A stretch of DNA of 64,000 bases from an uncultured Roseibium sp. (lineage in GTDB: Bacteria; Pseudomonadota; Alphaproteobacteria; Rhizobiales; Stappiaceae), in NCBI RefSeq assembly GCF_947499295.1, contig NZ_CANMNP010000001.1, positions 558,001-622,000 on the forward strand. Direction: 5' to 3'. How positions within the stretch are numbered: position 1 is the first letter of the stretch; each line of letters starts with the position of its first letter. Made by a program: the position numbers and the translations under genes. The notes under the pieces were generated by a model. It had not been told where the DNA came from, did no database searches, and saw nothing but the letters and a program-made list of their open reading frames with translations. Below, piece by piece: positions 15,919 to 23,955 of the stretch.

Positions 15919-17046
15919 ATGAAGATCGCTTTCACAGCTCCGATGAAACCCCTTGATCATCCTGTCCCATCCGGTGACAGGACGATGGGACGTCTGATTG
16001 TAAAAGCCCTCCGGGCAGCAGGGCATGAGATTGAGGTTGCAAGTACATTCCGGTCCTGGCGCAAGGATGGCAGCGACGAGCTTCAGTCAAAGGTGAAGGC
16101 CGAAGCTCTTAAGGAAGTCAGCCGTATTGCCAACACCTGGAAATACGATGGGAGCAAACCAGACCTGTTCCTGACGTATCATCTTTATCACAAGGCTCCC
16201 GACTGGATTGGGCCCGCCCTCGCCGAACGGTTTGATCTGCCTTACGCCATCATCGAGGCAAGTCGCGCACCGAAACGCAAAACAGGCAATTGGGCATTCG
16301 GCTTTGCTGCAGCCGATACGGCACTGCGACAGGCCGACGCCGTTGCCGCCATTCACAATGCTGATGCTGAGTGCCTGCGAGAGGTCGTCCCAGCAGACCG
16401 TCTTGAAGTTCTTTTGCCTTTTCTGGATGCAGAGCCTTATCAACAGGCGGCATCAACAGCCAAACCTCCCGCAGCTGCGCCCTTGAAGCTTCTTGCTGTC
16501 GGAATGATGCGTGAAGGTGACAAGTTTCGTTCCTATCAGGTTCTTGCCGGAGCCCTTGACCGCCTTATGCAGCTTCCATGGCATCTGACCCTGATCGGTG
16601 ACGGGCCTGTCCGCTCCCAGGTGGTTGACCTCTTCCCGGCAGACAGGATCACCTATCTCGGCGCTCTCGGGGCGAAGGAATTACCGGCGCAATATGCTCA
16701 ACACGATCTTGTCGTCTGGCCTGCAATCCGCGAAGCATTCGGACTGGTGTTGATGGAAGCACAAGCGGCTGGTACCGGCGTTGTCGCCGGTAATACGTTT
16801 GGAGTTCCCGATATCGTCCGGCAAGGCGAAACCGGATTGCTTTCGCAGGAAGGCGATGTTGAGGCCTTTGCCGCACATCTGGAAAACATCATCAAAAACC
16901 CAGGCATTGCCGATCGATTGGGTATGGCAGCCAGCGCATATATTTCCGCCAACCATTCACTGGAAGCCGGGGCTGCCCGGTTGGACTTGTTTGCCCGCAA
17001 GGCCGTCGAAAACCATAAGCGGACCCAGAAAGATCAAGGAATATGA
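15919..17046 (+). CDS. GT4-family glycosyltransferase
   Basis: 375 residues from ATG at 15919 (AGCAGGAC upstream); the frame is open 46 codons further into the preceding gene, but those codons are not used by family members. The N-terminus MKIAFTAPMKPLDHPVPSGD is the acceptor domain. The C-terminal donor domain has VGMMREGDKFRSYQVL, LIGDGPVRSQV and the E-x7-E stretch AFGLVLMEAQAAGTGVV, followed by PDIVRQGETGLL. It ends in a 4-bp ATGA overlap with the next gene, so translation is coupled. Role in the same glycan or glycolipid pathway is inferred from position. Confidence 0.85.
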   Translation: MKIAFTAPMKPLDHPVPSGDRTMGRLIVKALRAAGHEIEVASTFRSWRKDGSDELQSKVKAEALKEVSRIANTWKYDGSKPDLFLTYHLYHKAPDWIGPALAERFDLPYAIIEASRAPKRKTGNWAFGFAAADTALRQADAVAAIHNADAECLREVVPADRLEVLLPFLDAEPYQQAASTAKPPAAAPLKLLAVGMMREGDKFRSYQVLAGALDRLMQLPWHLTLIGDGPVRSQVVDLFPADRITYLGALGAKELPAQYAQHDLVVWPAIREAFGLVLMEAQAAGTGVVAGNTFGVPDIVRQGETGLLSQEGDVEAFAAHLENIIKNPGIADRLGMAASAYISANHSLEAGAARLDLFARKAVENHKRTQKDQGI

Positions 17047-18197
17047 CCCGCAAGGCCTTCATTCACGTGCAACATCTATTGGGAACAGGCCATGTGGTCC
17101 GGGCAGCTGCAATTGGCAAGGCGCTGGCCTCCGCAGGTGTTGATGTGACACTGGTCAGCGGCAACAAGATCCCCCCGACCCTGGACACCGGCCCGCTTCA
17201 CATCGTTGAACTTCCCGCCTGTAAAAGCCCCGATGCCGCGTTCAAGCGGCTTGTTACTTTAGACGATGAAGATATTGACGATGAATGGAAATCAGCGCGC
17301 GTTAAAGCATCGATTCAAGCGTTCGAGCAGGAAGACTTCGATCTGCTTTTGACAGAGACCTATCCATTTGGGCGGCGCCAACTGGACTTTGAACTGAGCC
17401 CCCTCCTCGGTGCTGCGAAGGCACGGTCCAGCCCTCCTGTTATTGCAACATCCATTCGCGATATTCTGGTTCGCAAGAAGGAACTGTGGAAAGAGGAGTG
17501 GATGGCTGATCAGGCACTGAACAATTATCATCGAGTGCTGGTCCATTCCGACCCGGATTTTGTCCAACTTGCCGACAGCTTTCCATTTGCGGATCGGATA
17601 GAACATCTGATCCGCTATACCGGTTATGTCGAAGGGAATGCCCTCACCGCCTATGGCGGGTTTGATGGCGAAGACGAAGTCATCGTTTCCTGCGGTGGCG
17701 GTGCGGTCGCTGAAAACCTGCTGACAGCTGCCCTGGATGCCCGCCCACTTTCCCGACGTGCCGGAGACACCCATTGGCGGGTTCTAGTGGGTCACGACGT
17801 GCCGGATGACACCTTTCTTGCCTACCAGAAACGCGCGTCGACCGGTGTCAGTGTTGAACGGGCCCGCCGTGACTTTCCCGACCTCTTGAAACGCGCCCGG
17901 CTCTCCGTCAGCCAGGCTGGCTACAACACGGTGCTTGATGTACTGACTGCAGGCGTCGCCGCAGTATTTGCGCCGTTTGCCCAGCAAAACGAGACGGAGC
18001 AAACACAACGCGCGGAAGCATTGGCACGACATGGAAGGGCAATTGTTACACCCGAAGTGGGTTTGACACCTGAACGGCTTGCCGTGGCAGCGGATGATGC
18101 TCTGGCACTTCCCCGCAGTCATCATGCGGTTCTGCTCGGCGGTGCTGACAAAAGCGCCGAAATTCTCCTCACCGACCTTAAAGAGCGCGCCGCATGA
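17043..18197 (+). CDS. MurG-like (GT28-type) glycosyltransferase
   Basis: 384 residues and a second member of the fold seen in the first gene of the operon: N-terminal FIHVQHLLGTGHVVRAAAIG (GTGH..R), a central linker, and a C-terminal nucleotide-sugar side with VSCGGGAVAENLL, SQAGYNTVLDVLTAG and PFAQQNETEQTQRAEALA, all matching MurG-like enzymes. Coupled by 4-bp overlaps to the genes on both sides. The pairing of two GT28-like and two GT4 enzymes suggests stepwise building of a short oligosaccharide or glycolipid. Acceptor unknown. Confidence 0.82.
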   Translation: MTRKAFIHVQHLLGTGHVVRAAAIGKALASAGVDVTLVSGNKIPPTLDTGPLHIVELPACKSPDAAFKRLVTLDDEDIDDEWKSARVKASIQAFEQEDFDLLLTETYPFGRRQLDFELSPLLGAAKARSSPPVIATSIRDILVRKKELWKEEWMADQALNNYHRVLVHSDPDFVQLADSFPFADRIEHLIRYTGYVEGNALTAYGGFDGEDEVIVSCGGGAVAENLLTAALDARPLSRRAGDTHWRVLVGHDVPDDTFLAYQKRASTGVSVERARRDFPDLLKRARLSVSQAGYNTVLDVLTAGVAAVFAPFAQQNETEQTQRAEALARHGRAIVTPEVGLTPERLAVAADDALALPRSHHAVLLGGADKSAEILLTDLKERAA

Positions 18198-18952
18198 CAA
18201 CGGACCTGCAACGCTTCAAAGACGAACTGACGGCTCATCTCGACTGGTTTGCAGAACGTGGGCGCAAAGTAAGGTTCTGGTGGCGGGACGATGACGCAGT
18301 AGAACCGACGCCAGAACTTGAGCAGATGCTCGCTCTTTGCAATCGCCACAAGGTCGATGTTGCGCTTGCCGTTATTCCGAAGAACGCGACTGAAGACCTT
18401 GCAGCTCGGCTTCAAAACGAGCCGCATGCATGGGTGCTGCAACATGGCTGGCAGCACAAGAACTTTCAACGCAAGGATCTGCGCGAAAAGGCTGCGGAGC
18501 TTGGAACCCGGCGCGACCCGGATGAGTTGATGGCGCAGCTTTCCAACGGCAAAGCGCGGCTCGAGACGTTGTTCGCCGCCAAATTCATCAAGGCTATGGT
18601 GCCTCCCTGGAACCGGATCGCGCCTGAAATTTCACGCCGATTGCCTGGTATGGGACTTGCGGGTCTTTCCACCTTCACTTGGCACAATTTCCCGCGCGAC
18701 CATCAGGTTCAGTCACATATCGACATTATCAAGTGGAAAAAACAGGTTCGCTTCATCGGCTGGGAAAGTGCTCGGTTACGCTTTGACCTGCAGCTCACGC
18801 GCCGCCGCAACACTGGTAGCGAACCGATCGGCCTGCTGACGCATCATTTGGCGCATGACGAGGGATGCTTTGAGTTTCTGGAAGAGTTTCTGGCCATTGC
18901 CGCCCACCATGAAGGTGCGGATTGGCCGGGCGTGAAAAGCCTGTTTGACTGA
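18194..18952 (+). CDS. NodB-like polysaccharide deacetylase
   Basis: 252 residues with the carbohydrate esterase 4 motifs in order, though slightly altered: WWRDDDAVEP (motif 1, usually TFDDG), LQHGWQHKNF (motif 2, H-x3-H metal ligands), VPPWNRIAPE (motif 3, usually RPP), and LLTHHLAHDEG near the end (motif 5 His). It should remove acetyl groups from an N-acetylated sugar. No signal peptide is visible, so the enzyme acts in the cytoplasm, presumably on the glycan or lipid-linked intermediate made by the four upstream glycosyltransferases. Start overlaps the previous stop by 4 bp. Confidence 0.82.
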   Translation: MTTDLQRFKDELTAHLDWFAERGRKVRFWWRDDDAVEPTPELEQMLALCNRHKVDVALAVIPKNATEDLAARLQNEPHAWVLQHGWQHKNFQRKDLREKAAELGTRRDPDELMAQLSNGKARLETLFAAKFIKAMVPPWNRIAPEISRRLPGMGLAGLSTFTWHNFPRDHQVQSHIDIIKWKKQVRFIGWESARLRFDLQLTRRRNTGSEPIGLLTHHLAHDEGCFEFLEEFLAIAAHHEGADWPGVKSLFD

Positions 18953-18978
18953 AGCTCAAACCACAAGACTTGTCATTC

Positions 18979-19509
18979 CTATTGGGCAGCTTCGACGCGC
19001 TGTTCCCTCAACACCTTCGAGAATTCCTTTCTGAGGAATGCAAGTTTCGGATCAATGTACGTCTTGCAAAAAGGACGCTCGGGATCCTTCTCATAATAGC
19101 TCTGAAAACGTTCATCGGACGTCTTGAAACCGGCGAGTGTCATGACATTGGTGATCAAGGGTTCATCGAAATCACGTTGAAGCTTACGCAGGATTCGGCC
19201 GACTTTCACGCCTGTTCCTGCATCATACACGTAGACGGCGCTGCGGTATTTACCCCGCATCTTGTGGCGGGAGGTGCTTGAATGGGTGCGCAAATGGATT
19301 TCGATCAAGACATCCATAGGCAACAATTCAGGATCGAAGGTCACGATGACTGCCTCCGACCAGGCGTCCTCTGGAGGATCAGAGCGGATAAACCCCTGCT
19401 CCACCTTCGAAATGCCAGCAATTGCCTGAAAGACGGCTTCGGTGCACCAGTGGCACCCACCGCCCAGCCCGATTTTCAAGAAACGTCTCCAAAGTTCCGT
19501 CGAATGCAT
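18979..19509 (-). CDS. msrA: Peptide-methionine (S)-S-oxide reductase
   Basis: MsrA, 176 residues, repairs methionine-S-sulfoxide. The active-site motif GGGCHWCTEAVFQ near the N-terminus has the catalytic Cys; it is the GC-H-WC variant found in one MsrA branch in place of the common GCFWG. A second conserved part, SEAVIVTFDPELLPMDVLIE and HSSTSRHKMRGKYRSAVYV, follows. Recycling cysteines near the C-terminus are not obvious; the motif's own CxxC-like pair (C-H-W-C) may serve. Monocistronic, convergent with the deacetylase gene. ATG at 19509 has AGAGG about ten bases upstream. Confidence 0.9.
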   Translation of the reverse strand: MHSTELWRRFLKIGLGGGCHWCTEAVFQAIAGISKVEQGFIRSDPPEDAWSEAVIVTFDPELLPMDVLIEIHLRTHSSTSRHKMRGKYRSAVYVYDAGTGVKVGRILRKLQRDFDEPLITNVMTLAGFKTSDERFQSYYEKDPERPFCKTYIDPKLAFLRKEFSKVLREQRVEAAQ

Positions 19510-19581
19510 GCCATTTTGACCTCTGGAGGGAAATAATCAAAATGGCTTGGCAGAGATTCCCCCAGGGGAGTTCGCACCGTC

Positions 19582-19734
19582 GTGGCAAACGTCATGGATC
19601 TCTGGACATATGATTATATGATCAATGACTTACAGGACTTACGAGAGGCACGCGACGCAATATCCCGCAAATTGTCGATGTTCCAAGGCCGTCGACCCTC
19701 GCGTCAGCAAGAGCAGAGCTCGGTCCACGATTGA
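19582..19734 (+). CDS. Candidate small protein upstream of nitrile hydratase
   Basis: A 50-residue frame from GTG 19582 (46 residues from the internal ATG 19594) ending at TGA 19732-19734. The product has an aromatic start ([20 protein letters not shown]), then a basic, Gln-rich tail, and looks like an amphipathic helix. GGGGAG lies 11 bases before the GTG. It ends 53 bases before the nitrile hydratase alpha gene. Composition looks coding, but no family is recognised and the length allows chance. Confidence 0.35.
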   Translation: MANVMDLWTYDYMINDLQDLREARDAISRKLSMFQGRRPSRQQEQSSVHD

Positions 19735-19787
19735 CAGTCAGGGTGGCCCAACCTCAAATGAGGCCGGCCACAAATCAGGAGAATTCC

Positions 19788-20417
19788 ATGTCCGGTCACG
19801 ACCACGATCACGACCATTCAGAATTGAGCGACATCGAACTCCGCGTTCGAGCGCTGGAAACGCTCTTGACGGAAAAGGGTTATGTCGATCCGCCTGCCCT
19901 GGATGAGCTTATCGAGACTTATGAGACCAAGATCGGTCCTAAAAACGGAGCACAAGTGGTTGCAAAGGTCTGGACCGACCCGGACTATAGAAGCCGGCTC
20001 TTGAAGGATGCGACGTCGGCCATCGCCGAGCTCGGCTTTACCGGCCGTCAGGGCGAGCACATGGTGGCGGTTGAGAATACTCCCGACACACACAACATGG
20101 TCGTTTGCACACTTTGCTCCTGTTATCCATGGACGGTGCTCGGACTGCCGCCTGTCTGGTACAAATCCGCGCCTTATCGTTCCCGCGCAGTGCGTGATCC
20201 ACGCGGTGTGCTGGCGGAATTCGGCATCACGTTGCCAGCGGTCAAGGAAATTAAGGTCTGGGATTCCACAGCTGAGGTCCGCTATCTGGTCATCCCCGAG
20301 CGCCCAGCGGGTACAGATGGCTGGAGTGCGGAACGACTGGCGGAGCTGGTCACCCGCGACAGCATGATCGGCACCGGGCTTGCAGCATCTCCACAGCAGG
20401 CGAAGGAAAGCGCATGA
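19788..20417 (+). CDS. nthA: Nitrile hydratase alpha subunit, cobalt type
   Basis: Hydrates nitriles to amides together with the beta subunit; carries the metal centre. The claw motif [10 protein letters not shown] near residue 105 has Thr in C-T-L-C-S-C, the mark of cobalt enzymes (iron enzymes have Ser there). The first residues ([10 protein letters not shown]) are His/Asp rich and may help metal loading. [18 protein letters not shown] and the E-I-x-V-x-D-S region are typical. 209 residues; ATG at 19788 follows AGGAGAA. Stop overlaps the beta start by 4 bp. No amidase gene is in the window to use the amide product. Confidence 0.93.
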   Translation: MSGHDHDHDHSELSDIELRVRALETLLTEKGYVDPPALDELIETYETKIGPKNGAQVVAKVWTDPDYRSRLLKDATSAIAELGFTGRQGEHMVAVENTPDTHNMVVCTLCSCYPWTVLGLPPVWYKSAPYRSRAVRDPRGVLAEFGITLPAVKEIKVWDSTAEVRYLVIPERPAGTDGWSAERLAELVTRDSMIGTGLAASPQQAKESA

Positions 20418-21073
20418 ACGGTGCACACGACCTTGGCGGCCAGATGGGGTTCGGCCCCATAGAGTTGGAAGAAAACGAACCCAACTTTCATGCCGATTGG
20501 GAAAAGCGGGCTTTTGCGGTGACGCTTGCCATGGGCGCGACTGGAACATGGACGCTCGATGCTTCCCGTTTCTCACGCGAGTCTCTTCCACCTGACATCT
20601 ATCTTTCGTCCAGCTACTACGAAATCTGGGCCAGGGGACTTGAGCGACTGGTAGTCAAATACGGCCTCGTTACAGAAGACGAGCTGAAGGAAGGCCGCCA
20701 GAAAGCCGTTGTCCAACCGGTCAAAAGAGTGCTCACGGCAGCCGACGTTGCCGCAACGCTGGCGAAAGGCGCAGCTGTCGACCGTCCTCAGTCGGAAGTT
20801 GCCCGGTTCAAGGTTGGAGACTTGGTGCGAACCAAAAGAATGCACCCTGAGCATCACACTCGACTGCCCAGATATGCACGCGATGCCATTGGAACAATCG
20901 AGGCCATCCATGGTGTTCATGTTTTTCCGGATGCAAATGCACACGGGAATGGCGAACAGCCTTGCTGGCTCTACGGTGTGGTCTTTCGCGGGCCGGATAT
21001 CTGGGGCGAAGACAGCGATCCAACGCTGACGCTTCGTATTGACCTTTGGGAGCCATACCTTGTCCCAGCCTGA
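20414..21073 (+). CDS. nthB: Nitrile hydratase beta subunit
   Basis: 219 residues. The N-terminal part ([20 protein letters not shown]) and middle ([19 protein letters not shown]) match the beta subunit helical half. The C-terminal SH3-like half reads [20 protein letters not shown], then [20 protein letters not shown] and [15 protein letters not shown]. It caps the metal site of the alpha subunit. Coupled to alpha by a 4-bp overlap; the accessory gene starts inside its last codons. Confidence 0.93.
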   Translation: MNGAHDLGGQMGFGPIELEENEPNFHADWEKRAFAVTLAMGATGTWTLDASRFSRESLPPDIYLSSSYYEIWARGLERLVVKYGLVTEDELKEGRQKAVVQPVKRVLTAADVAATLAKGAAVDRPQSEVARFKVGDLVRTKRMHPEHHTRLPRYARDAIGTIEAIHGVHVFPDANAHGNGEQPCWLYGVVFRGPDIWGEDSDPTLTLRIDLWEPYLVPA

Positions 21074-21413
21074 TCATAAGAGTTCAACACCGCACCTTCC
21101 TCTTGACGAAGATGGGGGTCCGGTCTTTTCAGCTCCCTGGGAAGCGCGTGTCTTTGCCATGACGCTCCAGGCCCACGAAGCAGGCGTCTTCTCGTGGAGC
21201 GAGTGGGCAGACACACTCGGCGCTGAACTTGCAGGTGATGGTGACGGCTCAGGCGATACAAAGGGGTACTACGATCATTGGCTGAATGCATTTGAGAAAC
21301 TGTTGGCCAAAAAAGGCGTGGTCGCAGCGGACCAGCTTTTCCACCTAAAGGAAGCCTGGGACCAAGCCGCTCGGGCGACGCCTCATGGCCAACCTATCGA
21401 ACTTGATCGGTGA
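21060..21413 (+). CDS. Nitrile hydratase accessory (metallochaperone-type) protein
   Basis: 117 residues resembling the N-terminal half of the beta subunit (PVFSAPWEARVFAMTLQAHE, then YYDHWLNAFEKLLAKKGVV), as in the small accessory proteins that carry cobalt to, or swap subunits with, the alpha subunit in cobalt nitrile hydratases. I chose TTG at 21060 with GGGAG nine bases upstream; the frame is open to a TTG at 21039. It overlaps the beta gene by 14 bp. Confidence 0.82.
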   Translation: MSQPDHKSSTPHLPLDEDGGPVFSAPWEARVFAMTLQAHEAGVFSWSEWADTLGAELAGDGDGSGDTKGYYDHWLNAFEKLLAKKGVVAADQLFHLKEAWDQAARATPHGQPIELDR

Positions 21414-21420
21414 CGGCATC

Positions 21421-21873
21421 ATGCATCTGAAGGTGCCACCACCGGTCGTCGTGTTGATTGGCCTCGGCCTGCTTTATTTAGGTGACCGTCAGCTACCAAG
21501 CTTTAGCCTGGCGTTTCCTGGTCAGATATCACTCGCGATCGTGCTGCTGGCATCCGGTCTTGCAATCGGATTTCACGCTCTTTTTCGTTTCATAATGGCA
21601 AAGACAACCTTCAATCCAACAACGCCGGACAAGGTCAATGTCCTGGTGACGACCGGGCTCTATCGCTTCAGCCGAAACCCGATGTATGTCGCCGATGTCC
21701 TGCTTCTTTTGTCGCTGGCGGCCTACTACGGAACGTTGACCGTTGCTGCTGTCGTCCCTCTCTTCATCTGGTATCTGACAGAATTTCAAATCAAGCCTGA
21801 GGAAGATCACCTCAAGCGCAAATTCGGAAAGGATTACCTTGCCTACAAAGCCCAGGTCCGGCGCTGGATCTGA
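21421..21873 (+). CDS. Isoprenylcysteine methyltransferase-like membrane protein
   Basis: 150 residues with about four membrane segments. The C-terminal half has the family pattern: TTGLYRFSRNPMYVADVLLL and FQIKPEEDHLKRKFGKDYLA, with the RNPMY and E-E-x-L-x-x-x-F motifs of ICMT/PEMT-type methyltransferases. The substrate in bacteria is usually unknown. MHLKVPPP from ATG 21421 matches relatives better than the ATG at 21385 that overlaps the accessory gene. Probably co-transcribed with nthAB, but a link to nitriles is not evident. Confidence 0.8.
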   Translation: MHLKVPPPVVVLIGLGLLYLGDRQLPSFSLAFPGQISLAIVLLASGLAIGFHALFRFIMAKTTFNPTTPDKVNVLVTTGLYRFSRNPMYVADVLLLLSLAAYYGTLTVAAVVPLFIWYLTEFQIKPEEDHLKRKFGKDYLAYKAQVRRWI

Positions 21874-21877
21874 TGGG

Positions 21878-22771
21878 TCAGGTTCGCCCCAGATAAAGAT
21901 CGCTGCTTGCCTTGAATGCATCGGCTGCGAACCGCAGAAATGTCCGAATTCTGGTGACGTTTTTTAGGTCGGGATGGGTCAGGACCCAGATATCGAGATA
22001 TCGGCTCGGCTCCAGGCCGGGCACCCTGACCAGTTCAGGGTCGGGATCGCCCAAGAAGCATGGCAACCTCCCAATGCCCATTCCAGCTCTAACAGCTGCC
22101 AGCATGGCTATCATGTCATCCGACACCAGACTGACATAGGCTTTGGGGTAGCGCGCCCGCATCTCTTTCGGAACGCCTCGGCCCCACCATTTAAAGACAA
22201 CACATGGCAAATCCGCATTGTCATGGCTAACGTCCATGGCCTCTCGATTGCGCCGCGCAAATTCCTTGGACATATAGAACGTCCGGTTTTGCCCTGTCGC
22301 CTGCCTGCCGAATAGACTTTCATCTGGATTGTTGGTCACGCGAATTGCAACATCCGCTTCGCGCCGATGCAGGCTGAGTTTTTCATTGGCCGCGATCATC
22401 TCAAGCTCAATGCGGGGATGCCGCTCTGAAAACTTTTGCATGATCTCCGCGACCTGAATCTGGAAAAGCAGTTGTGCGGCAGTGACGCGAAGAGGGCCTT
22501 CGAGATCCGTGTCCTGTGCGGTGATCCTTGTGTCGAGCGCGAACACTTCTGTCTCAACACGCCGCGCCGCCGACACAGCTTCCTCACCCGCGACGGTTGG
22601 CTTAAGCCCATCAGGCAGTCGGTCGAACAGCCTCGTCCCGAGGCGGTCTTCCAGCGCCGACAATCTGCGAGACACGGTGGAGTGAGTTACCCCGAGTGCC
22701 CTTGCCGCCTTGGTCACATTGCCAGCGTTTGCAATGGCGAGCACAAACTTCAAATCATCCCAGTTGTCCAT
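21878..22771 (-). CDS. LysR-family transcriptional regulator
   Basis: 297 residues. The N-terminal winged helix reads FVLAIANAGNVTKAARALGV, then THSTVSRRLSALEDRLGTRL; the remainder is a type 2 periplasmic-binding-like effector domain. ATG at 22771 (MDNWDDLKFV) fits family N-termini; another ATG lies three codons upstream. Convergent with the methyltransferase-like gene (5-bp gap) and divergent from the DUF1330 gene, 97 bp away, which is the natural candidate target. Confidence 0.88.
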   Translation of the reverse strand: MDNWDDLKFVLAIANAGNVTKAARALGVTHSTVSRRLSALEDRLGTRLFDRLPDGLKPTVAGEEAVSAARRVETEVFALDTRITAQDTDLEGPLRVTAAQLLFQIQVAEIMQKFSERHPRIELEMIAANEKLSLHRREADVAIRVTNNPDESLFGRQATGQNRTFYMSKEFARRNREAMDVSHDNADLPCVVFKWWGRGVPKEMRARYPKAYVSLVSDDMIAMLAAVRAGMGIGRLPCFLGDPDPELVRVPGLEPSRYLDIWVLTHPDLKNVTRIRTFLRFAADAFKASSDLYLGRT

Positions 22772-22868
22772 GCCGTGCATTTTTGCACACTAGCATTCCA
22801 AATTTGAATATTTTTTCGCATGGAAACTTGATGCAGTGTTGCGCCATCTCTTCAAAAGGAGTTTTGAG

Positions 22869-23156
22869 ATGACTATACAGGCTCTTGCCATGATAACCGT
22901 CACCGACAAGGAAACACTCGGCGCTTACCGTAAGAAGGCTGCCGATGCGCTCGCCAAACATGGGGGAAGCGTGGTTGCCGCTGATCCAGAGCCGTTGGTG
23001 CTGGAAGCTGCCATAGACGCTCCGAATATCACTGCACTGCTCTCGTTTCCGGATACGAAGGCAGCTCAGGCATGGCACGCGGATCCGGACCTCGCCGAGA
23101 TCCATGCACTGCGCAACAAGGGCGGTAAATCGACCATTGTCGTGCTGCCGGGTTGA
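22869..23156 (+). CDS. DUF1330-type dimeric alpha-beta barrel protein
   Basis: 95 residues, ferredoxin-like fold of the DUF1330 kind (ALAMITVTDKETLGAYRKKA, LVLEA, LLSFPDTKAAQAWHADPDLA). Biochemical role unknown; relatives resemble small mono-oxygenases and stress proteins. ATG at 22869 follows a strong AAAAGGAG site. Divergent from the LysR gene, probably its target, and ended by the hairpin at 23165-23186. Confidence 0.82.
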   Translation: MTIQALAMITVTDKETLGAYRKKAADALAKHGGSVVAADPEPLVLEAAIDAPNITALLSFPDTKAAQAWHADPDLAEIHALRNKGGKSTIVVLPG

Positions 23157-23164
23157 TGTTTGAG

Positions 23165-23190
23165 CCAGCCCTGATTTCAGGGCTGGTTGT
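23165..23190 (+). terminator. Terminator of the DUF1330 gene
   Basis: A perfect 9-bp stem, CCAGCCCTG (23165-23173) and CAGGGCTGG (23178-23186), with loop ATTT and a short TTGT tail, begins nine bases after the stop codon. Confidence 0.65.
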
Positions 23191-23295
23191 CTCCGTCGGC
23201 CTTTGCTACGCCTTCGGCGATTTCCGGCTATTAAGCCATCTGGGCATTACATCCGACTTTGTTGGGCAGCGACAAAAAAGCAGCCAGCATCAAAC

Positions 23296-23889
23296 TCAAC
23301 TCAACGGCTTCACAAGGCGCATGCGCCAGGTCACACCCTTCTTGTCCGAGACAAGACGATAGTCATCCAGAACTTCCCAGTTCGCCTCATTGTCCGTCGC
23401 TTCCCAGAGCCGGTTGATCAGCTTGTTCGCGCCTGATTCCGGCCGATTCGGCGAATACATGGAAAGCGCGATGACCCCGTCCTTTTTCAGGAACGGCACA
23501 TAGCGGGCAACAAGCGCTGCTGGATCGTCCGCAAAGTGCAGCACTTCATTGAAAACGATGGCGGAAAAGGTTTCGCCATCCTGTGGCTCAAATGTGTGCA
23601 TGTCACTGGCACGCAAACTGGCGATAGCCGCATCGACATTGGCGATTTCCAGCGAAGCAGGAGAAAGATCCATGCCCACATAGCGCTTGATGCCCATGGG
23701 CTGCAGGCGTTCGTAGAGCAGGCCTTCACCGCAACCAATGTCGAGCACCTCGTCCATGGATCCGGTCAGGCTGAGCCACATGCCGATAATGCCGTAGCGT
23801 CCGCTTTCCGGCAGTGAACGCAAGAAGGCCCAACGGCCTGCTTCATATTCTTCATCCCAACCTTCGGCAGTTGTGGCATTTTTCGACAT
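23296..23889 (-). CDS. Class I SAM-dependent methyltransferase (nodS-like)
   Basis: 197 residues. Motif I VLDIGCGEGLLYERL, then YVGMDLSPASLE (acidic SAM ribose contact) and FSAIVFNEVLHFADDPAAL (motif post II/III). Small-molecule methyltransferase; acceptor unknown. ATG at 23889 with GGAAG seven bases upstream; the longer frame is not conserved-looking. It lies downstream of the ABC importer genes on the same strand, separated by a 66-bp gap that contains a hairpin with a short T run, so it may be only partly co-transcribed. Confidence 0.82.
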   Translation of the reverse strand: MSKNATTAEGWDEEYEAGRWAFLRSLPESGRYGIIGMWLSLTGSMDEVLDIGCGEGLLYERLQPMGIKRYVGMDLSPASLEIANVDAAIASLRASDMHTFEPQDGETFSAIVFNEVLHFADDPAALVARYVPFLKKDGVIALSMYSPNRPESGANKLINRLWEATDNEANWEVLDDYRLVSDKKGVTWRMRLVKPLS

Positions 23890-23907
23890 GGATCGCTTCC
23901 TAACACT

Positions 23908-23929
23908 AAAGACGGGCCAGAACGGCCCG
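23908..23929 (-). terminator. Weak terminator or attenuator after permease gene
   Basis: CGGGCC (23913-23918) and GGCCCG (23924-23929) around AGAAC; on the minus strand it is followed by TCTTTAG. It lies between the permease gene and the methyltransferase gene and may reduce read-through of the importer transcript. Confidence 0.4.
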
Positions 23930-23955
23930 CCATGTCTTTTCAAAATTGTGCTGCA

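Noticed and set aside
21385..21420. Earlier ATG for the ICMT-like gene at 21385
   Set aside because: It lies inside the accessory gene without a ribosome site and would add 12 residues unlike family N-termini.
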